Shown here in pieces: positions 17,227-25,122 of a stretch of DNA of 64,000 nt (position 1 is the first letter of the stretch; every line of letters begins with the position of its first letter). The notes under the pieces were generated by a model that saw only the letters and a program-made list of their open reading frames with translations, was not told the DNA's origin and made no database searches. Where the stretch lies: contig NZ_CP042301.2 in NCBI RefSeq assembly GCF_007922615.2, positions 62,001-126,000 of the forward strand, given 5' to 3'. Source of the DNA: Nitratireductor mangrovi. GTDB taxonomy: Bacteria; Pseudomonadota; Alphaproteobacteria; Rhizobiales; Rhizobiaceae. The position numbers and the translations under genes are program-made.

Positions 17227-18318
17227 TTGCGCAAGACGGGCATCCTACCGGATCGAGAGATTTCCGCGCTGTTCGAGGCCGGCGCGCTGACGACGCCGCG
17301 GCCGCTCGACGATGGCCAGATCCAGCCCGCGAGCCTCGATTTGCGCCTCGGCGAAACCGCCTATCGTGTGCGCGCCAGCTTCCTGCCCGGGCCCGAACAC
17401 AAGGTCGCCGACAAGCTTGCCCGCCTGAAGCTGCACGAGGTCGACCTGACCGACGGCGCGGTGCTGGAGACCGGCTGCGTCTACATCGTGCCGTTGCTGG
17501 AACGGCTCGATCTGCCCGCGGGCGTGGCGGCCGCCGCCAATCCCAAGAGTTCGACCGGACGGCTCGACATCTTCACCCGCGTTATGGCCGACCATTGCGC
17601 CGAGTTCGACAAGATCCCGGAGGCGTATGCGGGCCCGCTCTATCTGGAGGTGAGCCCGCGCACCTTCCCGATCGTCGCGCGCACCGGCTCCCGCCTCTCA
17701 CAGATCCGCTTCCGGCGTGGCAAGGCTGCGCTCGACGGCGAGGCACTGCTCGATCTCCATCGGACAGAGACGCTGGTCGCGTCGGAGCAGCCCAACGTCA
17801 ATGGCGGCGGCATCGCGCTGTCGATCGACCTCAAGGGCGCGGCCGGGGCAGGCGGGCTCGTCGGCTACCGAGCCAAGCACCACACCGCGCTGATCGATGT
17901 CGACAAGCGCGACGCGCTCAACGTCGTCGATTATTGGGAGCCGCTTTTCATCCGCGACCAGCCGGAACTGATCCTCGATCCCGACGAGTTCTATATTCTC
18001 GTCTCGCGCGAGGCCGTGCATGTGCCGCCCGACTATGCCGCCGAAATGACGCCGTTCGACCCGCTGGTCGGTGAGTTCCGCGTGCATTATGCCGGCTTCT
18101 TCGATCCCGGCTTCGGCCATTCAGGCGCCGGCGGCACCGGCAGCCGCGCCGTTCTGGAGGTCAGGAGCCATGAGGTTCCTTTCATCCTAGAACACGGGCA
18201 GATCGTCGGCAGGCTGGTCTACGAGCACATGCTGTCGCGCCCGAAGGCGCTTTATGGCGCCGATCTCGGCTCCAACTACCAGGCCCAGGGCCTGAAGCTC
18301 TCCAAGCATTTCCGCTAG
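17227..18318 (+). CDS. dcd: 2'-deoxycytidine 5'-triphosphate deaminase, long form
   Basis: Converts dCTP to dUTP for thymidylate synthesis. At 363 residues it is about twice the length of the classical enzyme and matches the long Hyphomicrobiales form. It has the nucleotide-binding segment NPKSSTGRLDIFTRVMAD and the catalytic-region YLEVSPR. A second dUTPase-like half follows from about residue 200. The likely start is TTG 17227, giving LRKTGILPDREI, with GAGGAG 11 bases upstream. An in-frame upstream start at 17173 would overlap the leader of metZ on the other strand. It ends 29 bp before the convergent unknown secreted-protein gene. Confidence 0.85.
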   Translation: MRKTGILPDREISALFEAGALTTPRPLDDGQIQPASLDLRLGETAYRVRASFLPGPEHKVADKLARLKLHEVDLTDGAVLETGCVYIVPLLERLDLPAGVAAAANPKSSTGRLDIFTRVMADHCAEFDKIPEAYAGPLYLEVSPRTFPIVARTGSRLSQIRFRRGKAALDGEALLDLHRTETLVASEQPNVNGGGIALSIDLKGAAGAGGLVGYRAKHHTALIDVDKRDALNVVDYWEPLFIRDQPELILDPDEFYILVSREAVHVPPDYAAEMTPFDPLVGEFRVHYAGFFDPGFGHSGAGGTGSRAVLEVRSHEVPFILEHGQIVGRLVYEHMLSRPKALYGADLGSNYQAQGLKLSKHFR

Positions 18319-18347
18319 CAACGATGGTGGCGCGAGCGCTGTGCCAG

Positions 18348-18791
18348 CTAGTTGACGAACAGCGCGTCCTTCGCGGCACCAAGACAGGAATAAAAACCAC
18401 CGGCGAACAAGGCTTCGCGAACGGTGCGGTCGGACCTTCCCCAGATCGCCTGTTTGGAGACAGAATCGAGCGGTGCTTTGGTGCTCGCAAGGAGCGGGGG
18501 GAGTTGGGCACGCGTGCAGGCGATCACGTGTGCGCGGGCGGAGTCGATCCCGCATGGCCGGGCCTGGCTACCAAGCGCGTTCGCCCGCAACGTACGGACT
18601 TCTCGGTCAGCCTGCGTTCTTAGAAACGCGACCTGATTTTTCGTGAAACCAGCCGTCCTCAGATAGGCAGCAAGCTTACCTGCGGCGGCTTTGTAGCTGT
18701 CGGCGCTGCACTGCGCCGGACGGGAGGCACCGGCCATCAGTCCCAGCGCAAGGCCGGCAGCAGCCATCTTAAGCAAGGTCACTCGCATCAT
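18348..18791 (-). CDS. Unknown secreted protein with four cysteines
   Basis: I do not recognise a family. The 147-residue product starts with a signal peptide (MMRVTLLKMAAAGLALGLMAGA). The mature part has cysteines near positions 28, 80, 91 and 134, which could form two disulfides in the periplasm. The start at 18791 is chosen because GGGAAG lies just upstream and the signal peptide begins there; an upstream ATG at 18842 would bury it. It lies downstream of, and in the same direction as, the M19 dipeptidase gene (63 bp). Coding is supported by a high-GC third position and the signal sequence. Confidence 0.6.
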   Translation of the reverse strand: MMRVTLLKMAAAGLALGLMAGASRPAQCSADSYKAAAGKLAAYLRTAGFTKNQVAFLRTQADREVRTLRANALGSQARPCGIDSARAHVIACTRAQLPPLLASTKAPLDSVSKQAIWGRSDRTVREALFAGGFYSCLGAAKDALFVN

Positions 18792-18853
18792 CTGATCTTC
18801 CCGATCTGTCGTGTTCGTATACCCCGGTAGGGCATCTGTCATGGTGATACCGG

Positions 18854-20029
18854 TCAGTCCGGCAAGAGTTCCAGCAGCAGCCGGATCTGGTTGCCGCCCA
18901 TCACCCTGGCGATATCGGGTTCCGCCATGCCTTCGGCGAGCAGCGCCTCGGTGAGCAGGCCGGTTCCGCTGGCGTCGAAAGGCACCCCGACCGCGCCGTC
19001 GAAATCCGAGCCGAGCCCGACATGCTCTGCCCCGATCAGGTCGGCGACGTAGCGCTGCGCCCGCGCGATGGCCGCCGCATCGTTGCCGCAGATGGCGGTT
19101 TGCCAGAAGCCGACGCCGACCAGGCCACCATTGGCCGCGATGGCGCGCAACTGGTCGTCGCTCAGGTTGCGGTTGTTGTCGCAGGTTCCCCTGACCCCGG
19201 TATGCGAGACCACCACCGGGCGCTTCGCCATCACCAGCACATCGTCGATCTGGGGCACCGAACCGTGCGAAATGTCGACGATCATGCCGACCGCCTCCAT
19301 GCGTCGGATCATCTCGCGTCCGGCCTCCGTCAGCCCGCCCTTCTCGATGCCGTGCGCGGAGCCGGCCATGGCATTGTCGAAGAAATGCGTCGGCGACATC
19401 ATCCGGTAGCCGGCCTCGAACATGACATCGACATTGGCCGGATCGCCTTCAAGCACCTGCGCGCCCTCGATGCCGAGCACGCCGGCGACGATTCCCGGTT
19501 CGCTGCGCCGGCGTTCCAGGAACGCGGCGAGGTCGGCTTTCGATTTCACGATGACGAAGCGGCCGTCTGAACGGGCCGCCATGTCGTGCAGCCTTTCGGC
19601 CTGGTAGAGCGCGCGCTCCTTGAGGCTGAACCAGGTGCGCAGCGGCCAGCGCTGGCCGACGGCGAGCCAGAAGACGTTGTCGGTGGTGTCGTCGTTGCGC
19701 TCGATGTTGAGCCCTTGCGGCGTCTTCGACACCAGGGTGAACATCTGCACCGCGACATTGCCTTCGATCAGGCGCGGAATGTCGACATGGCCACGGTCGC
19801 CCTTCTCGACCAGGTCGCGGCCCCAGAGCAGGGAATCGGCGTGGAGGTCGGCAACCGTCAGTGTCTCGTGGAGTCGGCGCGCCTCGTCGCTGACTTCGTA
19901 GGGTGGGGAGGCGCCCACAGGGTTCATCGAGCGCTCGACCATCTGCGGCGCGACGAAGAAGAAGATGCCGAGCCCCGCCACCACAAGCAGGACGAGGATG
20001 ACGAGCGCCGCGCGGATGAACCTGCTCAT
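18854..20029 (-). CDS. Membrane dipeptidase (peptidase family M19)
   Basis: Zinc dipeptidase of 391 residues that cleaves dipeptides, with some members acting on D-amino-acid-containing or N-acylated substrates. An N-terminal membrane anchor (about 5-27) places the enzyme on the periplasmic side. Metal ligands are visible: H63 and D65 in ADLHADS, the bridging Glu in GIEGAQV, and His residues in DISHGS and SHTGVRG. GSDFDGA near the C terminus carries the catalytic-site Asp. It begins 19 bp after the sodium channel gene ends, in the same direction, so the two are probably co-transcribed. Confidence 0.92.
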   Translation of the reverse strand: MSRFIRAALVILVLLVVAGLGIFFFVAPQMVERSMNPVGASPPYEVSDEARRLHETLTVADLHADSLLWGRDLVEKGDRGHVDIPRLIEGNVAVQMFTLVSKTPQGLNIERNDDTTDNVFWLAVGQRWPLRTWFSLKERALYQAERLHDMAARSDGRFVIVKSKADLAAFLERRRSEPGIVAGVLGIEGAQVLEGDPANVDVMFEAGYRMMSPTHFFDNAMAGSAHGIEKGGLTEAGREMIRRMEAVGMIVDISHGSVPQIDDVLVMAKRPVVVSHTGVRGTCDNNRNLSDDQLRAIAANGGLVGVGFWQTAICGNDAAAIARAQRYVADLIGAEHVGLGSDFDGAVGVPFDASGTGLLTEALLAEGMAEPDIARVMGGNQIRLLLELLPD

Positions 20030-20048
20030 GTTTCCTCCCGATATCCGG

Positions 20049-20837
20049 TCAATTCTTGCTTGTCTCGGCCAGTGAGCGCAACTCCTCGCGCATCGCCCTG
20101 ATCTCGGCCAGGATCAGTTCCTGCTCGGTGTGCAGCGCCTTGCGCTCGGCCGTCGCCTCGGCGTCGTGCTCTTCCTGCATGGCCGAGACGATGATGCCGA
20201 TGAAGAGATTGAGCACGGTGAAGGTTGTGCAGACGATGAACGGGATGAAGAACAGCCACGCCCACGGGAACACCTCCATCACCGGACGCACGATGCCCAT
20301 CGACCAGCTTTCGAGCGTCATGATCTGGAACAGCGAATAGGCGGAATGCGCGATGGTTCCGAACCAGTCGGGGAAGGCCGATCCGAACAGCTTGGTCGCC
20401 ATGACCGAAAAGACGTAATAGACCAGCGCCAGCAACAGCATGATCGAGCCCATGCCGGGCAGGGCGGCAATCAGCCCGCCGACGACGCGGCGCAGCGACG
20501 GCACCATGCCGACCAGCCGCAGCACGCGCAGGATACGCAGGGCCCGCAGCACCGACAGGTTGCCCGTGGCCGGCATAAGGGCCAGACCGACCACGACGAG
20601 GTCGAAAATACGCCACGGATCGCGGAAGAAATTCTTTCGGTAAACGGCAAAACGCGTCGCGAGTTCGGCAACAAAGACGGCGAGGATGGCGCGGTCGAGC
20701 ACGACCAGCAACGGGCCCACCGCCTGCATGGCCCGCTCGGACGTTTCAAGCCCCAGCGTGATCGCGTTGACGATGATGAGGGCCGTGATGGCGAGGTCGA
20801 AATGACGGGATTCGATCAGGGATTTGAGGCGGGTCAC
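20049..20837 (-). CDS. Bacterial voltage-gated sodium channel (NaChBac/NavAb family)
   Basis: Six-helix inner-membrane channel subunit of about 262 residues that forms tetramers. The S4 voltage sensor has arginines at every third position (R98, R101, R104, R107). The selectivity filter is TLESWS at about 174-179, followed by MGIVRP. This is the sodium-selective signature of NavAb/NaChBac rather than a potassium channel. S6 (about 200-220) leads into a charged C-terminal coiled coil (about 228-258). GTG 20837 is chosen because it gives the family length and starts just before S1. A longer frame to 20972 adds 45 proline-rich residues and overlaps the other strand. Confidence 0.9.
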   Translation of the reverse strand: MTRLKSLIESRHFDLAITALIIVNAITLGLETSERAMQAVGPLLVVLDRAILAVFVAELATRFAVYRKNFFRDPWRIFDLVVVGLALMPATGNLSVLRALRILRVLRLVGMVPSLRRVVGGLIAALPGMGSIMLLLALVYYVFSVMATKLFGSAFPDWFGTIAHSAYSLFQIMTLESWSMGIVRPVMEVFPWAWLFFIPFIVCTTFTVLNLFIGIIVSAMQEEHDAEATAERKALHTEQELILAEIRAMREELRSLAETSKN

Positions 20838-21022
20838 GGCGGGAGGGCTCCGGGCTGGATCACGGGGTTTCGGGTAAAGCGGGCTGGCTTCGGCTCCGAG
20901 ATAGGCGTTCGGTGCAGCCACGACCAGCCCGATTGATGCCCCGAGGGACTCAAAAAGCGGCGGCTCCGACACTAGATGACCAGATGCCGGAGTTGGTCCG
21001 CTTCCGGTTGCTGGAGGAGCGA

Positions 21023-21505
21023 ATGAGCCGTCTCGACAGCTTCATCCGCCGCATGTCGGCCCAGCGCGACATCCTGAACGTCATCTCGGAGGATGTCGCC
21101 GGTCTCGACGGGCCCATCGTCGAACTCGGGCTGGGCAACGGGCGCACCTACGATCATCTGCGTTCGCTTTTCCCGGAACGCCGCATCATCGTGTTTGACC
21201 GCAAGATGGCCGCCTTTGCATCCTCCAAGCCGGCCGCGAGGGATTTCGTCGAGGGCGAGATCCACGACACGACGCCTGAATTCGCCGGCATCGATGCCGC
21301 GCTCGTCCATTCCGACGTGGCGACCGGCTATGCCGAGATCGATGACGAGACCATCACCTGGCTGGCCGATATTACAGTGCCGCTGTTGCAGCCGGGCGGC
21401 TTCGCCGCCAGCGGCATGCCGCTCAACGATGCCAGGCTCGAACCACTCGACCTGCCGCCGACGGTCGCCGCGGGGCGGTATTTCCTTTACCGGCGGGTTG
21501 CGTGA
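21023..21505 (+). CDS. Small class I SAM-dependent methyltransferase-like protein
   Basis: Protein of 160 residues with a Rossmann-type SAM-binding motif ELGLGNGRT at 34-42, an acidic end of the second strand (VFDRK) and a later HSDVATGY segment. The ATG at 21023 follows GGAGGAGC closely and begins the conserved MSRLDSFIRR. In-frame starts at 20984 or 20912 would extend it into the divergent promoter. Similar short proteins are common in Hyphomicrobiales and have no known substrate. It is divergent from the sodium channel gene; tRNA-Gly follows 69 bp downstream. Confidence 0.75.
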   Translation: MSRLDSFIRRMSAQRDILNVISEDVAGLDGPIVELGLGNGRTYDHLRSLFPERRIIVFDRKMAAFASSKPAARDFVEGEIHDTTPEFAGIDAALVHSDVATGYAEIDDETITWLADITVPLLQPGGFAASGMPLNDARLEPLDLPPTVAAGRYFLYRRVA

Positions 21506-21574
21506 GCTTCGTTTGCACGACCTGCATCGGAGGCCTTGACGGCAAGCGGGTGGTCGCCGATTAATGTTCTCCGC

Positions 21575-21649
21575 GCGGGTGTAGTTCAGAGGTAGAACGC
21601 AAGCTTCCCAAGCTTGATGTCGTGGGTTCGATTCCCATCGCCCGCTCCA
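21575..21649 (+). tRNA. tRNA-Gly (anticodon CCC)
   Basis: Seventy-five nucleotides forming a full cloverleaf: acceptor GCGGGTG with CGCCCGC, D stem GTTC/GAAC, anticodon stem CAAGC/GCTTG around loop TTCCCAA (anticodon CCC), T arm with GTTCGATTC, and encoded CCA. It decodes GGG. The catabolic gene region starts right after its 3' end. Confidence 0.97.
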
Positions 21650-21712
21650 CCCTCAAACCAGTTGCGAAATCCTGGCAGCACCTCCAAGCGCGGAGTTCGG
21701 GGCGAAGGCCGC

Positions 21713-23086
21713 TCAGCCCCGCATCCCGCCCAATTCGGCCAGCAGCGCCGCGCCTGTCCTGATGCCGTCGATGAAATTGTCGAGCTTCAGGTTCTCGTTG
21801 GGGGCGTGGTTGGCCTCGTCGGCATTGGCGTAAGGGATGACGAAGGCAGGCAGGCCGAGGATCTTGGTGAAGACATAGTCGGGCAGGCTGCCGCCGACGG
21901 TCGGGTAAAGCAGCGGCTCGACGCCGCGTGCGGCGACCACGGCGCGCCGGATCGGCTCGGCGAAGGGCGAGTCCATCGGCGTCTTCGACGGCAGCATGCC
22001 GTTGAGCGGCACGAACTCGACCTCGGGTGCGTGGCGCTCGACATGGGCGCGCACCTTGTCGAAGGCGTAGTCCGGTGTCAGCGGCTCGACCAGGCGGATG
22101 TCGCATTTCACGAAGGCCTCGCAGGGCAGAACGGTCTTCATGCCGGGCCCGCCATAACCGCCGTGGAAGCCGTTGATGGTGAGCGTCGGATGGAACATCA
22201 GCCGGTCGAAATAGGCGCGCCCGGCCGGCGCATCAAGGCGTTCCAGGCCAAGCTCCTGCTTGACCGCCTCGACGTCGAGCGGCAGGCGCTCGACGGCGTC
22301 GCGCTCCAGGTTGGTCGGCGGGATCACCGGCTCTGTCAAACCCTCGATGGTGATCTCGCCGTCCTCGTTCTTCATCGTGGCGAGCAGGTGCACCAAAGTC
22401 CACACGGCATTGGGCACCACGCCGCCAAAATTGCCGGAATGGACGTCGCGTGAGGCCGTCCTGGCCCTGAGTTCGAAGGCGGCGACGCCACGCACGCCGA
22501 AGGTGACGACCGGCGCGCCGGTCTCGTGCAGAGGCCCGTCCGAGGTTACGACGAGGTCGGCCTTCAGCCTGTCGCCATGCGCATGCACGAACTCGGCGAT
22601 ATGCGGGCTGCCGATCTCCTCCTCGCCCTCAAGCAGGAAGATGACGTTGCACGGCAACTCGCCATTGACGGCCAGGTGCGATTCAAGCGCCAGCAGCTGC
22701 GCGAAATGCTGGCCCTTGTTGTCGCCGATGCCGCGCGCGTAAATGCGCCCGTCGCGGATCGTCGGCTCGAAGGGCGGGCTGGTCCAGAGCTCCAGCGGGT
22801 CCGGTGGCTGTACGTCGTAGTGGCCGTAAAGCAGCACGGTCGGCTTGTCGGGCGAAACGTCGCGGCGGCCGAGCACCATCGGGTGGCCGCTGGTCGGCAC
22901 CGTCTCCGCCTCCATGCCGAGTTTCTGCAAAAAGCCCACCAGCATCGCGGCGACCTCGCCGATACCCTGATTGTGGGCGCTGATGCTCGGATGGCGCACA
23001 TAGTCCATCACCCGGCGGATGAAATCGTCGCGGTTGGCCTCGATATGGTCGAAAATGCCGGCAAGCGGCGAGGAATGCTCGTTCAC
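21713..23086 (-). CDS. M20 family metallopeptidase (dipeptidase-like)
   Basis: Di-zinc hydrolase of 457 residues of the ArgE/DapE/carnosinase group, probably cytoplasmic (no signal peptide). Visible family blocks: YGHYDVQPPDPLELW with the first metal ligands, RGIGDNKGQ with the bridging aspartate, LLEGEEEIGS with the catalytic Glu pair, and a final His in ADEANHAPNE. It is the last gene of the long minus-strand operon; its start overlaps the hyuA stop by 4 bp (ATGA). In this context it may split the peptide or N-acyl product made available by the importer and HyuA/HyuB. The exact substrate is unknown. Confidence 0.9.
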   Translation of the reverse strand: MNEHSSPLAGIFDHIEANRDDFIRRVMDYVRHPSISAHNQGIGEVAAMLVGFLQKLGMEAETVPTSGHPMVLGRRDVSPDKPTVLLYGHYDVQPPDPLELWTSPPFEPTIRDGRIYARGIGDNKGQHFAQLLALESHLAVNGELPCNVIFLLEGEEEIGSPHIAEFVHAHGDRLKADLVVTSDGPLHETGAPVVTFGVRGVAAFELRARTASRDVHSGNFGGVVPNAVWTLVHLLATMKNEDGEITIEGLTEPVIPPTNLERDAVERLPLDVEAVKQELGLERLDAPAGRAYFDRLMFHPTLTINGFHGGYGGPGMKTVLPCEAFVKCDIRLVEPLTPDYAFDKVRAHVERHAPEVEFVPLNGMLPSKTPMDSPFAEPIRRAVVAARGVEPLLYPTVGGSLPDYVFTKILGLPAFVIPYANADEANHAPNENLKLDNFIDGIRTGAALLAELGGMRG

Positions 23087-25122
23087 GCTCTGTCGTCCTC
23101 GTTGCGGGTCAGGATCAGTGCGCCGGTCGCGTGGACGCCGCCGTTCCAGCCGGGCGGCACCAGCGTGGTGGTGTCGAGCTGGGTCAAGACCATCGGCCCG
23201 GCGAGACGCGCGCCGGCGCCGAGCGCGGCGCGATCGACCACGGGGACGTTTGCCTTGGCAGCGCCGAGATGGACCGGCACGTGGTCATAGGGTTCGACGG
23301 AGTTCCCGGGAGCCAGGGTCTCCGGCGCCGTGCGTGCGGTCAGGCCGGTTGCCTCGACCCGCAGCGTGATGAGTTCGATCGCCGCATCGAGGGTGAAGCC
23401 GTAGAGCGCCCTGTGCTCCGCCGCGAAGGCCTTTTCGACAGCGGCCGCCGTATCGCCCCAGGGCACGGCGATCTCGCCGCCCTGGCCGTGGTAGCGCAAG
23501 AGCGCCACCCGCACGATGCGGCGGTTTTCCTCGGCGACATTCTCGCTTTGCAGCCAGTCGCGGGCCTGCGTTTCCAACTCGGCGAAGATGCCTTGCGCAG
23601 CCTCGATGTCGACCGGGCCGGCCTTGGGCAAGGTTCGGCTGAACTCGGCCTTGAGGTCGGCGGCCAGCAGGCCGTCCGCGCACAACACACCGGGTGCCGG
23701 CGGGATCAGCACACGGGTGATGCCGAGGAGCTCGGCCAGCGCGCAGCCATGCAGCGGCCCGGCGCCGCCGAACGGCACCAGTGTGAAGTCGCGCGGGTCG
23801 TGGCCGCGCTCGACCGACACGACACGCACGGCGCCGATCATGTGGTTGTCGACGATCGCCAGAATGCCGCGCGCGGCCTCCTCCACCGTCAGCCGTAGCG
23901 GCGCGGCGACCTTTTTCTCGATCACGGCGCGCGCCGCATCGACATCGAGCGCCATCCTGCCGCCGAGGAGACGGGCCGGCAGATGGCCGAGCACGACATG
24001 GGCGTCGGTGACGGTTGCGTTGTCGCCGCCATTGCCGTAGGCGGCCGGGCCCGGCATGGCGCCGGCGCTGCGCGGGCCGACCGTCAGCGTGTGGTCCTCG
24101 ACGGCTGCGATCGAGCCGCCGCCGGCGCCGATGGTGACCATGTCGACCATCGGCAGCGGCAACGGCCATTCGCCGACCTTGCCGTGCTGGGTCAGCCCGA
24201 TCTTGCCGTCCTTGATCAGGCAGATGTCGGCGCTGGTGCCGCCGATATCGACCGTGATCAGATCGTCGATGCCGCAGGCTGCGGCGATCGCGCGGGCGCC
24301 GACGACACCGGCGGCGGGTCCGGAAAGCGCGGTCAGCGCCGGCGCCTGGCGGATCGCCGCCGCTCCCGCCACGCCGCCATTCGACTGCATGAGAAGCAGC
24401 GGGGCGGCGGCCTTTTCGTCTTCCAGCCGCTTTTCGAGCCGGCTGACATAGGTTGTCACGCCCGGCATCACGGTGGCGTTGAGCACGGTCGTCAGCGAGC
24501 GCTCGTATTCGCGCACCACCGGCAGCACGTCGGTCGAGGTGGTGACGGCCATGCCCGGCAGCGCCTCGCGGAGGATCTCTGCGACGCGCCGTTCGTGGTC
24601 GGGATTGGCAAAGGCATGCAGCAGGCAGATGCCGACCGCCTCGATGTCCATGCCCTTGAGCCTTTCGGCGGCGGCAAGCACGCTCGCCTCGTCGAGCGGT
24701 TCGAGCACGGCGCCGCCGGCAGCGATGCGTTCGTCGACCTCGACGATGCGCGAGGCGGGCACCGGGCGTTCCGGCTTCACCCAGTTGTAGAGATTGGCCT
24801 TGCGCGGAATGTCCTGGCGACCGATCGCCAGCACGTGGCGGAAGCCGCGGGTCGTCACCAGGGCGGTGCGCGCACCCTTGTTTTCCAGGATCATGTTGGT
24901 GGCGACGGTGGTGCCGTGCAGCACCTGCGCCAGCGCGCCGGCGTCACGCCCGGCATCGGCCAGCGCCAGCCTGATCCCGGTCAGGAAGGCTTCGGAAGGG
25001 TCCGACGGCACGCTCGGCGTCTTCGCGCGCCAGACCTTCCCGGAGCCGCGTTCCAGGAGCGAGATGTCGGTGAAGGTACCGCCGATGTCGACGGCGATCG
25101 CAAGCTGGTCAGACGAGGGCAT
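23083..25122 (-). CDS. hyuA: Hydantoinase/oxoprolinase subunit A
   Basis: ATP-dependent ring-opening subunit of 679 residues. It works with HyuB on five-membered cyclic amides such as N-methylhydantoin or 5-oxoproline. The N-terminal AVDIGGTFTD (about 9-18) is the ATPase-fold phosphate loop. Further blocks are HGTTVATN, TALSGPAAGVVGA, TVDIGGTSADICL and FGGAGPLHGCAL, all typical of the family. ATG 25122 has AGGAG 7 bases upstream and overlaps the hyuB end by 14 bp. Subunit type is clear; substrate is not. Members of this family also include acetone and acetophenone carboxylases, which usually need a third subunit not seen here. Confidence 0.92.
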   Translation of the reverse strand: MPSSDQLAIAVDIGGTFTDISLLERGSGKVWRAKTPSVPSDPSEAFLTGIRLALADAGRDAGALAQVLHGTTVATNMILENKGARTALVTTRGFRHVLAIGRQDIPRKANLYNWVKPERPVPASRIVEVDERIAAGGAVLEPLDEASVLAAAERLKGMDIEAVGICLLHAFANPDHERRVAEILREALPGMAVTTSTDVLPVVREYERSLTTVLNATVMPGVTTYVSRLEKRLEDEKAAAPLLLMQSNGGVAGAAAIRQAPALTALSGPAAGVVGARAIAAACGIDDLITVDIGGTSADICLIKDGKIGLTQHGKVGEWPLPLPMVDMVTIGAGGGSIAAVEDHTLTVGPRSAGAMPGPAAYGNGGDNATVTDAHVVLGHLPARLLGGRMALDVDAARAVIEKKVAAPLRLTVEEAARGILAIVDNHMIGAVRVVSVERGHDPRDFTLVPFGGAGPLHGCALAELLGITRVLIPPAPGVLCADGLLAADLKAEFSRTLPKAGPVDIEAAQGIFAELETQARDWLQSENVAEENRRIVRVALLRYHGQGGEIAVPWGDTAAAVEKAFAAEHRALYGFTLDAAIELITLRVEATGLTARTAPETLAPGNSVEPYDHVPVHLGAAKANVPVVDRAALGAGARLAGPMVLTQLDTTTLVPPGWNGGVHATGALILTRNEDDRA

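Noticed and set aside
20049..20837. Potassium channel
   Set aside because: The filter is TLESWS rather than TVGYG, which marks the sodium-channel family.
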